A stretch of DNA of 64,000 nucleotides from Lachnospiraceae bacterium A2 (GCA_000403315.2 KE159639.1:285826-349825); one strand, 5' to 3'; counted from the first letter of the stretch, positions 1-7,982 are shown. Numbers and translations: made by a program. The notes: generated by a model not told the origin, from the letters alone.

Positions 1-1
1 A

Positions 2-541
2 TGGAACACTGATACTTATACCACCGATTTCATTTATTCCCTCCCGGAAGGCAAACGGGCAGAACTGATTGACGGGCAGGTTTACTATATGGCTCCGCCT
101 ACCCGTATCCATCAGGAAATCATTTCTGAATTACACTATAAAATACGCAGTTATTTTGAATCACACAAAGGTTCCTGCCGGGTCTATCCCTCCCCATTTG
201 CTGTATTCCTTAACCAGGATAACAGGAACTACGTAGAACCGGATATTTCTGTTATCTGCGATCCCCAGAAACTGGATGATAAAGGCTGCAATGGCGCGCC
301 GGACTGGGTAATTGAAGTGGTTTCTCCCGGGTCAAAACATATGGATTACGGCATAAAGCTGTATAAATACCGCACGGCCGGGGTACGGGAATATTGGGTG
401 ATAAACCCAATGACTAAGACTGTCAATGTTTATGACTGGGAGCATGGGGACGAAAACACAAACCAATACGCCTTCCATGAGGAAATCCCCTCCTGCATTT
501 ACAGTGATTTTTCCATAGGGCTGGATGCGTTGCTGCCATAA
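2..541 (+). CDS. Uma2-family (DUF820) nuclease-fold protein, 5' end outside window
   Basis: The frame is open from the window edge (codon at base 2) to TAA at 539-541, so the true start lies upstream; 179 codons are visible. The pattern LPEGKRAELIDGQVY, then EPDISV, VIEVVSPGS and GVREYWVINP, is that of the Uma2 family, which has a PD-(D/E)XK restriction-endonuclease-like fold. The Asp of EPDISV and the Glu of VIEVVSP are the expected metal-binding pair. The family is very widespread as orphan genes and its cellular role is mostly unknown; a nuclease role here is inferred from the fold only. A first internal ATG at 89 gives 150 residues, but the conserved LPEG segment upstream shows that this is not the real start. 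Confidence 0.88.
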   Translation, partial: WNTDTYTTDFIYSLPEGKRAELIDGQVYYMAPPTRIHQEIISELHYKIRSYFESHKGSCRVYPSPFAVFLNQDNRNYVEPDISVICDPQKLDDKGCNGAPDWVIEVVSPGSKHMDYGIKLYKYRTAGVREYWVINPMTKTVNVYDWEHGDENTNQYAFHEEIPSCIYSDFSIGLDALLP

Positions 542-545
542 CGCT

Positions 546-711
546 CTAGAGTGTGTTTGAAAATTGCTTTTTGCAAGATTCCGTCCCAGTTTGCATCAGA
601 TTTTATGCTGGATTTGGGAGGTGTAGTGGGCTACATTGACGAAATTCAGCATAGAATCCGGTGTAAAGTGGGGCGGAAAATTGTGGGAATGAATTTTCAA
701 ACACGCTCTAG
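546..711. repeat. MITE-like element with GTGTTTGAAAATT inverted ends
   Basis: A 20-bp end at 546-565 (CTAGAGTGTGTTTGAAAATT) is matched by its inverted copy at 692-711 with one difference, enclosing 126 bp with no credible gene. Shorter relatives of the same ends occur at 7750-7789 and 13804-13838. The size, inverted ends and non-coding interior suggest a non-autonomous miniature element; no convincing target duplication was seen here. Confidence 0.6.
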
Positions 712-758
712 TATGGCTGGATGCATGTTCCGAAAGACTTTTGGCTTATAGAAAGACC

Positions 759-795
759 GGGGCTGCTGCAAAAATTCTTGTTTTGCAGCAGCCCC
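759..795 (-). terminator. Hairpin terminator after the rubredoxin gene
   Basis: Perfect 15-bp arms GGGGCTGCTGCAAAA (759-773) and TTTTGCAGCAGCCCC (781-795) with a 7-nt loop lie 30 bp past the rubredoxin stop. The U-tract is poor on both strands. The same arm sequence recurs in the hairpin at 51971-52058. Confidence 0.6.
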
Positions 796-824
796 TTCCG
801 TTACAGCCATATTTTTTCTTTCGA

Positions 825-980
825 TTATGCTTTTGAGAACTGGTCTTTCCCTACAAAGCACAGCGGACATTCAAAATCAGCTGGTACATCTTCCCATTTT
901 GTCCCCGGCGCAATCCCGCCTTCCGGGTATCCCTGTTCCTCGTCGTACTCCCATCCGCAAACGTCACATATGTATTTCAT
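825..980 (-). CDS. Rubredoxin
   Basis: A 51-residue protein read from ATG at 980-978 to TAA at 827-825. It begins MKYICDVCGWEYDEEQGYPE and ends FECPLCFVGKDQFSKA, the classic rubredoxin layout: CxxC near residues 5-8, the GxxYD/E and PxxGxAPGTxWEDxP linker, and a second CPLC at residues 38-41. The four cysteines bind one mononuclear iron. Rubredoxins are soluble one-electron carriers that in anaerobes feed oxygen- and peroxide-detoxifying reductases. A good ribosome binding site (GAGGAGAACAGC before ATG), a sigma-A promoter at 1037-1065 and a hairpin terminator support a single-gene transcript. Confidence 0.95.
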   Translation of the reverse strand: MKYICDVCGWEYDEEQGYPEGGIAPGTKWEDVPADFECPLCFVGKDQFSKA

Positions 981-1036
981 GCTGTTCTCCTCTCTGGCTT
1001 TCCTTTGCCTTATGCTGCTGAATTAATTTCCTACTT

Positions 1037-1065
1037 ATTATGCCATTATTTTCCATAAAATTCAA
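1037..1065 (-). promoter_or_regulatory. Sigma-A promoter of the rubredoxin gene
   Basis: On the minus strand: -35 TTGAAT (1065-1060), 17-bp spacer, -10 CATAAT (1042-1037). It lies about 55 bp before the rubredoxin start and matches the housekeeping consensus. Confidence 0.55.
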
Positions 1066-1092
1066 GGGATTTTACAGAAAACTTACGCTGTA

Positions 1093-2220
1093 TCACTCAT
1101 ATCCCCAGTAATTCCGGCAGCCCCGCCAGATACTTGCCAAAAGCTCCAAAGCCGCAACGGCTGGGATATACCAAAGCCAGCGGGAAGGGATGCCAGCCAG
1201 CTCTTTATGGGGCAGGTACAGCGGCATGGAAAAACAAAAGATCCGCAGCGCATCCATTACGGCCCAGCCCCAGGGCAGTTCCGCCACGCCAAAATCCAAA
1301 AGCATCCGGAACACCACCTGGTTACCCACATAAGGCAGGAAATACAGCGCCATCCCCGCTGTCACAGCAGTTGCCGGACGGCTGCATTTGGAAGATAAAA
1401 ACAGGGTGATGGCTATGTCCAAAAGGACGGACACCAGCCCCAGCAGGAATTGGAGGGACAGTAAAAACGCCACGCTCCACGTTCCATGCCCTGCAAACAG
1501 GAAGGAATGCACCATCATTCCTGCACTTGCCCCCAGCCCATCCCAGCCATACAGGATGCCCATCAGCCCTACCATAAGGGCGCACAGGCATAAATATGCC
1601 AGAACGCCAATTCCCATGGCTGCTTCTACCTTCCTCCGGATGCCTGTGGATTTCCCATGGCAGCTGGACAATAAGATCCCCGTAGTTTCCCTGCTGTATT
1701 CCTCGGAAAACACTGGGGCTGCCATAAGGACCAGCCACACATGGAGGGAAACCAACGCAATATACCACACATCCTGCATTTTTTCCCAGCCTTTGGTATA
1801 GCCAAACCAAAAATTCCCCTCCACATATCTTTTCCCATAATTTTCCCAGTCATCCCCTGTAAAATAACCGGCAGGACGCTGCCCCGTCTGCAAAAAATCC
1901 GTCATGGCATCCGTCACAAACTGGCTGCTGAAATTCCCTTCCCGGGTCTGGAACCCCTCCTCCATATAGCCGGAAAAGCCAAACCGCCCCACAATGTCTT
2001 CTGCCTTTTCCATAGTAAACGGGCCTTCGTACCCTTTTGCTATCTGGCGGTCAGCCCTGATGGCTTCCAGCCCATGGTACACCTCCCCATCCAGCTCCGT
2101 CCTTGTCCCATCTGCTTCCTGCCACAGCACCAGCAGGAAAAACCCCAGCATCACAAAAAAAGCAATATTCATCACTGGGCGGGCAGTAATTTTATAAAGT
2201 TCCATTTTTAATAACCTCAT
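1093..2220 (-). CDS. ABC-2 type transporter permease
   Basis: Multi-membrane protein of 375 residues: one membrane segment near residues 18-36, a long polar segment to about 150, then five or six further membrane segments, the usual ABC-2 permease plan. The start at 2220 is chosen because its ATG overlaps the TGA of the upstream ATPase gene (ATGA), typical of translational coupling; a second ATG at 2205 follows a GAGG and is possible. A longer reading to 2328 would run far into the ATPase gene and is unlikely. Together with the ATPase and the membrane protein at 3086 it probably forms one exporter; the substrate cannot be told from sequence. Confidence 0.85.
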   Translation of the reverse strand: MRLLKMELYKITARPVMNIAFFVMLGFFLLVLWQEADGTRTELDGEVYHGLEAIRADRQIAKGYEGPFTMEKAEDIVGRFGFSGYMEEGFQTREGNFSSQFVTDAMTDFLQTGQRPAGYFTGDDWENYGKRYVEGNFWFGYTKGWEKMQDVWYIALVSLHVWLVLMAAPVFSEEYSRETTGILLSSCHGKSTGIRRKVEAAMGIGVLAYLCLCALMVGLMGILYGWDGLGASAGMMVHSFLFAGHGTWSVAFLLSLQFLLGLVSVLLDIAITLFLSSKCSRPATAVTAGMALYFLPYVGNQVVFRMLLDFGVAELPWGWAVMDALRIFCFSMPLYLPHKELAGIPSRWLWYIPAVAALELLASIWRGCRNYWGYE

Positions 2221-3098
2221 ACCCCTCTGCCCCCTTCCATTGTCTGATATAAATACACATCCTCCAGGTTTGGGGAAACGGGAACGGCATCCTCGGCAGG
2301 CCTGCCTTCCGACACAATCCGTATGCACACCCTCCCATCCTCAAGCTGCTTCATGCTGCTGGCCCCAACCCTGCGGTTTAAGCTTTCTGCCTGCCCCGGC
2401 GGCACAGTACATTCCCAGACCTTCCCTTCCGCTGATTCCAAAATTTCCTGCAGGCTCCCTGCTTCTGCAAGCCTTCCTGCCTTTACTATAAGGATTTCAT
2501 CTGCCAAAGATTCAATATCGGCCACAATATGGGAAGAAAGCAGCACAATCCTCCCCCGCCCCAACGAACTGAGCAAATTCCGGAACCGGATGCGTTCTTT
2601 CGGGTCCAGCCCAGAAGTTGGCTCATCTAAAATCAGGATTTCCGGGTCATTTAGCAGGGACTGGGCAATCCCAAGCCGCCGCACCATCCCGCCTGAAAGA
2701 GTCTTGATTTTTGCCGACTGCACGCCTGACAGGCCTGTGTCCCCTAATAGCTGTTCTATCCTCCCTTTTACAAGTTCCGGCGGCACCGCCTTTAATTCCG
2801 CCAAATATTCCATATAACGCCAAACCGTAAAATTGGGGTAATAGCCGAATTTCTGGGGAAGGTATCCCAGCTTCATCCGGTAGGCGCCGCCCAGTTTGCC
2901 AATTTCGCATTGGTTGCAGAGGATTTGCCCTGCGGTGGGTTTCAGCACCCCGGCTGCCATCCGCAAAAGGGTGGTCTTGCCAGCCCCATTTTCCCCCAAC
3001 AGCCCATAGACGCCTGTGCGGAAGGTGTATTCCAGACGGTCTACTACCATTTTCTGCTTGTACTGCTTGCTTACGCGGTCCAGTTTTAATTCCAGCAT
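2217..3098 (-). CDS. ABC transporter ATP-binding protein
   Basis: A 293-residue ATPase. Walker A is GENGAGKTT, the signature is LSGGMVRRLGIAQ, Walker B is ILILDEPTSGLD, and the switch histidine is in LLSSHIV. The C-terminal segment of about 80 residues after the core is usual for ABC-2 exporters. The ATG at 3098 is preceded by GGAGGAAGGAG and overlaps the end of the upstream membrane-protein gene by 13 bp. The frame stays open up to 3920, but that part is only an overlap with the upstream gene in another frame. Expected to drive transport through the permease encoded next. Confidence 0.93.
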   Translation of the reverse strand: MLELKLDRVSKQYKQKMVVDRLEYTFRTGVYGLLGENGAGKTTLLRMAAGVLKPTAGQILCNQCEIGKLGGAYRMKLGYLPQKFGYYPNFTVWRYMEYLAELKAVPPELVKGRIEQLLGDTGLSGVQSAKIKTLSGGMVRRLGIAQSLLNDPEILILDEPTSGLDPKERIRFRNLLSSLGRGRIVLLSSHIVADIESLADEILIVKAGRLAEAGSLQEILESAEGKVWECTVPPGQAESLNRRVGASSMKQLEDGRVCIRIVSEGRPAEDAVPVSPNLEDVYLYQTMEGGRGV

Positions 3099-3898
3099 AT
3101 GCTTTCTCCTTCCTCCAATTTCTGGCATGCCCCGGCAATTCCTTTTCCCAAAAACACGGCAGCCGCAACCAATATGCACACCCAAATCCCCAAATAAGAT
3201 GCCTGGTACCAGGCAGGGTATTGCATGGGCAGCAGGGAAACCCCGCTTGCTGACAGCGCCGCAGCCATTTGCAGGTATCCTTTTTTCTGGCTCCTGAACA
3301 TGGTAAAGACCAAAAGCTGCAGCCCATTGGAAAGCACAAAGGGCACCAGCAGGTACACCAGCACCCGCAGTATGCCATAAGTAGTCTTCCCTGCAATTAC
3401 AGCTACCATGGACGTAAGGGCCAGAATGTCCATACAGCCGAAGCATACCATTTTTGCACACCATACCTGCCTGACGTTCAGGTAACAGGACTGCTCCAGC
3501 TCTGCCATGCCATAGTCCCTGCTGCGGCTTAATTCCAGCATCAGGAATACCCCCATATAGGCGGCCGCCGCGGAACCGGTCCCCAGATAAGCCAGGATTT
3601 CTTCCCCCTGCACCTGGAACTGCCAAAACAGCGCCAGCAGGAACATCAGGCATGCCATCTGCCCGCCTATGCAAAAGCCGGAAATATACCGGATCTGCCT
3701 GCGGAAAACCTCCATGGCTGTAGGGCAGTACAGATACCGCTTTTCCTCCACGGCTTCTGCAATTTTCCCTAAAATTTGCCGCTTCCGGACGGGATCTATG
3801 GGGATTTCCTCCAAAACATATTTTTCTTTTCGCAGCCGGCTCCCCACAGGCACATGTTCCATAAAATTGCCTTTCCCTTTTTTTCCCTTTTTTTCCAT
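3086..3898 (-). CDS. Membrane protein of a sigma factor/ABC operon
   Basis: 270 residues with about 75 soluble N-terminal residues followed by roughly six membrane segments (for example FCIGGQMACLMFLLALFW and VCILVAAAVFLGKGIAG). ATG at 3898 is preceded by a textbook AGGAGGTGAAC; an in-frame TTG at 3922 is less likely. The position between an ECF sigma gene and an ABC ATPase is typical of Firmicute operons whose membrane protein is either a second permease-like subunit or a membrane anti-sigma factor. No known anti-sigma zinc motif is visible, so neither role can be assigned. Confidence 0.75.
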   Translation of the reverse strand: MEKKGKKGKGNFMEHVPVGSRLRKEKYVLEEIPIDPVRKRQILGKIAEAVEEKRYLYCPTAMEVFRRQIRYISGFCIGGQMACLMFLLALFWQFQVQGEEILAYLGTGSAAAAYMGVFLMLELSRSRDYGMAELEQSCYLNVRQVWCAKMVCFGCMDILALTSMVAVIAGKTTYGILRVLVYLLVPFVLSNGLQLLVFTMFRSQKKGYLQMAAALSASGVSLLPMQYPAWYQASYLGIWVCILVAAAVFLGKGIAGACQKLEEGESICWN

Positions 3899-3926
3899 GT
3901 TCACCTCCTGGTTCTCCCACAATCCT

Positions 3927-4472
3927 TCAAGCTCCTTGTTCTTCCATGCTTTTCCTTAGCTTCCTGGTCCCCTGCCGTACCCTGGACTTCACCGTCCCGA
4001 TCCCCACCCCTGTCATCCGGGCAATTTCCCGGTATTTGAACCCATAGCCATAGTATAGGACCATAGCCTCCCGCTGCATCTGGGGAAGATGTTCCGTCAA
4101 CTGTTCCACCGTAACCAAAAATTCTTCCTGCTGGCTCCTGGCCTGCTGGGAAACCGCAAAAGCCCCATCTTCCTGCGCCTTTTGCCGGAAGCTTTCTTCT
4201 TTCTCCTGCCTGCGCTGGCAGCCCCTGAAATAATCCATGCAGACATTCCTTGCAATGGTAAGCAGGTATCCCTTCAAGTTCCGGTAACGGAACTGTTCCA
4301 CAGAGCGGATAAAATGCAGGAAGGTTTCCTGTGCCAAATCGCCTGCGTCCTGGCAGCTCCCAGTCTGATAGCAGCAGAAACGGTAAATATCATCATAATA
4401 CTTTTCTGCAATATCATTCAGATATTCTTTTTTCCCTCTTTGGATTTCCCGGATTAATTCTCTGTCGTTCAT
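3927..4472 (-). CDS. ECF-type RNA polymerase sigma factor
   Basis: 181 residues. Region 2 spans about residues 10-90 (DAGDLAQETFLHFIRSVEQF, then YLLTIARNVCMDYFR). Region 4 spans about 120-175 (LPQMQREAMVLYYGYGFKYR and VGIGTVKSRVRQGTRKLRK). There is no region 1.1 or 3, the hallmark of ECF (group 4) sigma factors. It directs RNA polymerase to a small regulon, usually for envelope stress or antimicrobial peptides. Start ATG at 4472 follows AAGGAG. The next gene begins about 30 bp downstream on the same strand, so the sigma factor probably controls its own ABC exporter operon. Confidence 0.93.
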   Translation of the reverse strand: MNDRELIREIQRGKKEYLNDIAEKYYDDIYRFCCYQTGSCQDAGDLAQETFLHFIRSVEQFRYRNLKGYLLTIARNVCMDYFRGCQRRQEKEESFRQKAQEDGAFAVSQQARSQQEEFLVTVEQLTEHLPQMQREAMVLYYGYGFKYREIARMTGVGIGTVKSRVRQGTRKLRKSMEEQGA

Positions 4473-4585
4473 ATCAGGGCGCTCCTTTGCTGCGGCACGT
4501 TCTATCTTATATAACGTATCTTTTTTCGGAAATGTTTTATGGAATTAAATTTTTTTCTTTCTGGGAAAATTTTGAATTTAAGATG

Positions 4586-4751
4586 GGGCTGCCGCACGAA
4601 GCAAAATATTACTCCGGCGGTTAAATGTCGACAAATTTAGGCAAGTAAAAACGTCGATATTTAACCGCCGGAGTAATATATACGAGATATCGGATAGAAG
4701 AATGACTAAAACTAACGATATCCTGTATCATTTTTCTTAATGCGGCAGCCC
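4586..4751. repeat. Nested palindromes in a terminator loop
   Basis: Outer arms GGGCTGCCGCA (4586-4596) and TGCGGCAGCCC (4741-4751) form a hairpin just past the stop of the minus-strand gene ending at 4771. Inside its loop sits a second palindrome: 27-bp arms at 4606-4632 and 4653-4679 containing ACTCCGGCGGTTAAAT, matching at 26 of 27 positions. The first arm is also found as a half copy at 49143-49170. This looks like a terminator whose loop has received a palindromic insertion. Confidence 0.65.
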
Positions 4752-4770
4752 ACGTTGTTCTCTGATAGGA

Positions 4771-5808
4771 TTAAGACGCCTCTGCTTCCATCTGCCCGGG
4801 CCTTGCCGAACGGAACTGGCACCAGAGGGATACCAAAGCGCTGATAATCAGCACCATATAAAAATTCAGCCCCCGCGTCACGCACATAGACGCTGTCAGG
4901 AAAGCCCCCGGAAATACCATGGAAAACGCTGTTTTGTACATCATTTCCGTAATCCCCTGCGCCCCGGGCAAAGGCAGCATATCCACTGCAATATAAATTG
5001 CTGCCTGAAGGCTCATTACCGTAAATGCGCTGGTTCCTGCCAGCCCAAGCCCCCGGTAAATCAGCCATGTAAGGAAAAACACGCTGCACCGCTGCAGCAC
5101 AGTAAACCCAATAACAACAGCAATCTTGCCTTTATTTTTCAGGAAGAACAGCACGGCTTCATGGTACTGGTCTGCCATGTCAATTAATTTATCCGTCCGC
5201 TCACGGGAGGATTTCAGCAGGCGGAACTTCTTCAAAACCTTTTCGCCGCCAACCACAAGCCCTTTGAAGCACTTCGGGCTTACCATAATGAAAAGCAGGA
5301 TTACCACCAAAGCCGTATTCAGAAACAGCCCCAGATAATACAGGTACAAGTAATTCTTCAGGTAGGCAGCAAGGGCCCCATGGCAGAATACCAGGATGCC
5401 TGCCCCCATTACCACAAGGACAAACTTGTAAATCACCGCCACTGTCATAAGCACCACCGTGCTGTCTGAAACCTTATGCCCTTCCTTCTGCATATAATAA
5501 AGCTGCATTGGCTGCCCGCCGGTAGCAGACGGAGTAATGCCGGAAAAGAAAAACCCTACGAAGGAATACTTTATGCAGGTCGCCATACCCGTCCGGTAGC
5601 TTAACGACCGCAGGAGGTAGCAAATCATCATCCCTTCCGCAGATACAAAAAAGATTGCCGTTGCCGCCGCACCGCACAGGTATGCGGGGTGCAGCTTTCC
5701 CATGGCCGCAAACACCGCCGCCATATCGTTCCCCTTAAAAATTGCACTGACTGTCAAAGCCGCCAATATCAATAAAACGCCTGCACTAATCAAATTTTTC
5801 CGATTCAT
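4771..5808 (-). CDS. Flippase-like membrane protein (MprF/LPG-synthase transmembrane domain family)
   Basis: 345 residues with about eight membrane segments and no soluble catalytic domain. The segments GFFFSGITPSATGGQPMQLY and DMLPLPGAQGITEM are the two conserved glycine/proline-rich loops of the UPF0104 family, equivalent to the N-terminal flippase half of MprF. Such stand-alone proteins are thought to move lipid-linked molecules across the membrane, and they often lie beside glycosyltransferases, as here. The start MNRKNLISAG gives the usual family length. The downstream gene at 5884 is on the same strand but upstream in transcription. Confidence 0.88.
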   Translation of the reverse strand: MNRKNLISAGVLLILAALTVSAIFKGNDMAAVFAAMGKLHPAYLCGAAATAIFFVSAEGMMICYLLRSLSYRTGMATCIKYSFVGFFFSGITPSATGGQPMQLYYMQKEGHKVSDSTVVLMTVAVIYKFVLVVMGAGILVFCHGALAAYLKNYLYLYYLGLFLNTALVVILLFIMVSPKCFKGLVVGGEKVLKKFRLLKSSRERTDKLIDMADQYHEAVLFFLKNKGKIAVVIGFTVLQRCSVFFLTWLIYRGLGLAGTSAFTVMSLQAAIYIAVDMLPLPGAQGITEMMYKTAFSMVFPGAFLTASMCVTRGLNFYMVLIISALVSLWCQFRSARPGQMEAEAS

Positions 5809-5811
5809 AAA

Positions 5812-5874
5812 TCACACTGCTCCATTCATTACATAGGGTAATTTCCGCATTGCCTGCCGGAATATGCCAGGGCC
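5812..5874 (-). pseudogene. Remnant 3' end of a duplicated copy of the 5884 gene
   Basis: Read on the minus strand, this gives GPGIFRQAMRKLPYVMNGAV then TGA. The intact neighbour at 5884 ends RPNIFRQAMRKLSYVMNGAV then TAA. Seventeen of twenty residues agree, and the DNA agreement stops at about 5874. The simplest reading is that the gene was once duplicated in tandem and all but the last 20 codons of one copy was deleted. Confidence 0.75.
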
Positions 5875-5883
5875 TCCCAATCC

Positions 5884-6492
5884 TTACACTGCCCCATTCA
5901 TCACATAAGACAGCTTGCGCATTGCCTGCCGGAATATATTGGGACGTTTTGCAGGGTAGCGCATACAGCTTTTGTTAAATTCCTGCAGCGTCCCTTCAAA
6001 TACCACGCTGGTATTTTCCAGTTCATAAAAATCCCTTGGCGTCACCAGTGAAAAATGCTTGCCAAAAAGCCCCATCCCATTTTTTTCCAAAATGTCTGCC
6101 ACAAAGGAAGAACATGTATAGTGGTTCCTCTGGTAAAAAGGTATATTACATAATAACATGGGAAGCCCAATGATACAATAATGATAATGAAATCTTTTGG
6201 AAAAACATTCCTGCAGCTGCCTGGAAATGTTCTCTTTCTGCTCTTTGGTGCATTCTATGCTCATTACCTTATATTTTGCTGTAGGGAAAACCTGCTCTAT
6301 TTTTTGGGCATCTTCTTTTTCAAACCCTGCCAGAATAGGGACTGCCGGGTTCCTCCGCCCAACGCTGTATGCCTCGTTCAGTTCCTCGTCCATGGAAAGT
6401 ACCACATGTATGTAATCAATGCCAATCACCCTTCGTATGACAGATGCAAAAAATCCCGGTGTGTCTACCAATGCTAAATATAATTTTTCCAT
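5884..6492 (-). CDS. Permuted NlpC/P60-like (papain-fold) protein
   Basis: 202 residues, no signal peptide. An early histidine in IDYIHVVLSMDEELN is followed by NHYTCSSFVADILEKNG near residue 125; the order His before Cys and the CSSFVA motif are those of circularly permuted NlpC/P60 papain-fold proteins (YiiX-like). Members are thiol hydrolases or acyltransferases acting on lipids or peptides; the substrate is unknown here. It lies between glycosyltransferase and flippase-like genes. A remnant of a second copy of its 3' end follows at 5812-5874. Confidence 0.65.
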   Translation of the reverse strand: MEKLYLALVDTPGFFASVIRRVIGIDYIHVVLSMDEELNEAYSVGRRNPAVPILAGFEKEDAQKIEQVFPTAKYKVMSIECTKEQKENISRQLQECFSKRFHYHYCIIGLPMLLCNIPFYQRNHYTCSSFVADILEKNGMGLFGKHFSLVTPRDFYELENTSVVFEGTLQEFNKSCMRYPAKRPNIFRQAMRKLSYVMNGAV

Positions 6493-6524
6493 ACTTTCAG
6501 CCTCTTTTCTCCTGTAAAAAATAT

Positions 6525-7547
6525 TTAATTAAACTGATACAATTTCCGTGCCGCTTTATACCCTGCCAGCGTAATCCCTGCCCCAAGCTTCCCTGGCAGG
6601 AACGTAAAACCGCTTAATGTCCTAAACCGGAGGGTATGGTACAGCTCCGGGTCGTGGTTTTTCACATAATTCCAAAGCATTTCCCGCTTCTCCCATGCCT
6701 CCGGCGTCCCTATCAGCAGGAGATGGATGGAAGAAATCGCCATCATAATGGAAATGTTCCGGGTAAGGTAGCCCGCCAGTTTTGGGTGCTGCGCCCTTAC
6801 TTTCTTCAGGTCTGCACAGCAGGAAACCAGTTTTGTCACACGGATTTGCTGGTCAATCCGCTTCATCAGCACCTGCTCATTGACGGATTGGTCCTCCCTG
6901 CCCAGAAAATAATGGTACATATCCAGGTTCAGGTAGCACAATGTCTTAACATAAGGCAGCGGCTGGTTGGCAAAAATATTGTCCACGTAAAATGTATGCT
7001 TCGGCAGCTTCACCCCGGACCTGCGCAAAACCTCTGTCCTGAAAAACAGGGAATGCATCACCAGATACTGGGACGGCCCAAAACGCCTGATGTCGTCCCA
7101 CCCGCAGACTTCATTTTCCTTTAAGACGTTTTTATAGCCCATCCGCTTGGTTTTATTTTCATAAAGATGGTCGTAAATATAATTACAGATCACCAAATCT
7201 ACCACTGTACCGCTCTTTTCCCATTTCCTGATATTCCGTATCAGCTTCTGCAATTCATCCTCGTCCAGCCAGTCGTCGGAATCCACCACCTTAAAATACC
7301 TGCCTGTGGCAAGGGCAAGCCCTGCATTGACGCCAGCGCCATGCCCGCCGTTTTCCTGATGCACCACCCGTACCACTTCCGGGTAGTTCCTTGCATAATT
7401 GTCCGCAATCTCCCCAGTACCGTCCGTAGAGCCGTCGTCCACAATAATGATCTCCACGCATTCATCCCCGGCAAGAAGGCTGTCAATGCAGCGTTCCATA
7501 TAATCCTCAGAATTATAACAAGGTACTGTAAATGTAATATCTCTCAT
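6525..7547 (-). CDS. Family 2 glycosyltransferase
   Basis: 340 residues of GT-A fold. The N-terminal TVPCYNSEDYMERCIDSLL, then IIIVDDGSTDGTGEIAD, then FKVVDSDDWLDEDELQ (the DXD-type metal site) define GT2. A paralogue of almost the same length and motif order is at 17219-18238, sharing QENGGHG, the KHTFYVDN segment and GREDQSVNE. These enzymes transfer one sugar from a nucleotide donor at the inner face of the membrane. The acceptor is unknown; neighbouring genes point to a cell-surface polymer. Confidence 0.92.
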   Translation of the reverse strand: MRDITFTVPCYNSEDYMERCIDSLLAGDECVEIIIVDDGSTDGTGEIADNYARNYPEVVRVVHQENGGHGAGVNAGLALATGRYFKVVDSDDWLDEDELQKLIRNIRKWEKSGTVVDLVICNYIYDHLYENKTKRMGYKNVLKENEVCGWDDIRRFGPSQYLVMHSLFFRTEVLRRSGVKLPKHTFYVDNIFANQPLPYVKTLCYLNLDMYHYFLGREDQSVNEQVLMKRIDQQIRVTKLVSCCADLKKVRAQHPKLAGYLTRNISIMMAISSIHLLLIGTPEAWEKREMLWNYVKNHDPELYHTLRFRTLSGFTFLPGKLGAGITLAGYKAARKLYQFN

Positions 7548-7749
7548 AATGTCCTCTCCTGCTGTTTTCTCTGTCCTATACTATTTAACGAAAATTTTCT
7601 TGATATTTCTTCATAAAAATTCTTAATATTTTTTTAATATCCAACAACACCTCGCGGGCCAGAGGTATTTTTACAGTAACTATCCTAACTTATTTTCCTT
7701 AAGTTTGCATTGTCTTTACCTTACACTTATCTTACAATTATGTTAGGAT

Positions 7750-7789
7750 GTGCCTGAACGCCATTTTGCAGAATGCAATTTTCAGGCAC
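7750..7789. repeat. Short palindrome, GTGCCTGAA/TTCAGGCAC ends
   Basis: Nine-bp perfect arms at 7750-7758 and 7781-7789 followed by GCTCTGG, as at the right end of the 546-711 element. Probably an internally deleted relative of that element. Confidence 0.5.
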
Positions 7790-7832
7790 GCTCTGGGATT
7801 TTGGGAAAAGTTGGGAAATATTCCCTTTAGAA

Positions 7833-7872
7833 GATTAGAACGGGTGCATCGCACCCTTTTGACACCCTAATC
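7833..7872. mobile_element. Miniature palindromic element, copy 1 (left end shortened)
   Basis: Begins GATTAG and ends CTTTTGACACCCTAATC, the ends shared with copies at 22134, 39839 and 51493. It is flanked by the direct repeat CTTTAGAA (7825-7832 and 7872-7879), read as a target duplication with one base shared with the element end. The left half has lost the GGTGTCAAAA part, leaving about 40 bp. Confidence 0.7.
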
Positions 7873-7931
7873 TTTAGAACTTAGAAAAACAGAATAGAAA
7901 ACTACAAGTTGGAAAGGCTCTGCGCATCCTT

Positions 7932-7970
7932 ATAGGAAAGACACTTTCGCGTGGCAAGTGCCTTTCCTAT
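7932..7970. repeat. ATAGGAAAG palindrome
   Basis: Arms ATAGGAAAGACACTT (7932-7946) and AAGTGCCTTTCCTAT (7956-7970), one mismatch. It lies just past the stop at 7983 of the next minus-strand gene. Related palindromes occur at 25834-25880 and in 29815-30204. May act as a transcription terminator or mRNA 3' stabiliser. Confidence 0.55.
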
Positions 7971-7982
7971 TCAGATAAAAAA

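Noticed and set aside
551-1026. Plus-strand open frames between 551 and 1026
   Set aside because: They are shadows of a palindromic repeat and of the rubredoxin gene on the other strand, with no family resemblance.
2217-3920. One 567-residue fused protein in the ABC operon
   Set aside because: The upstream half is a frame overlap with the membrane-protein gene; a strong ribosome binding site and the conserved ATPase start are at 3098.
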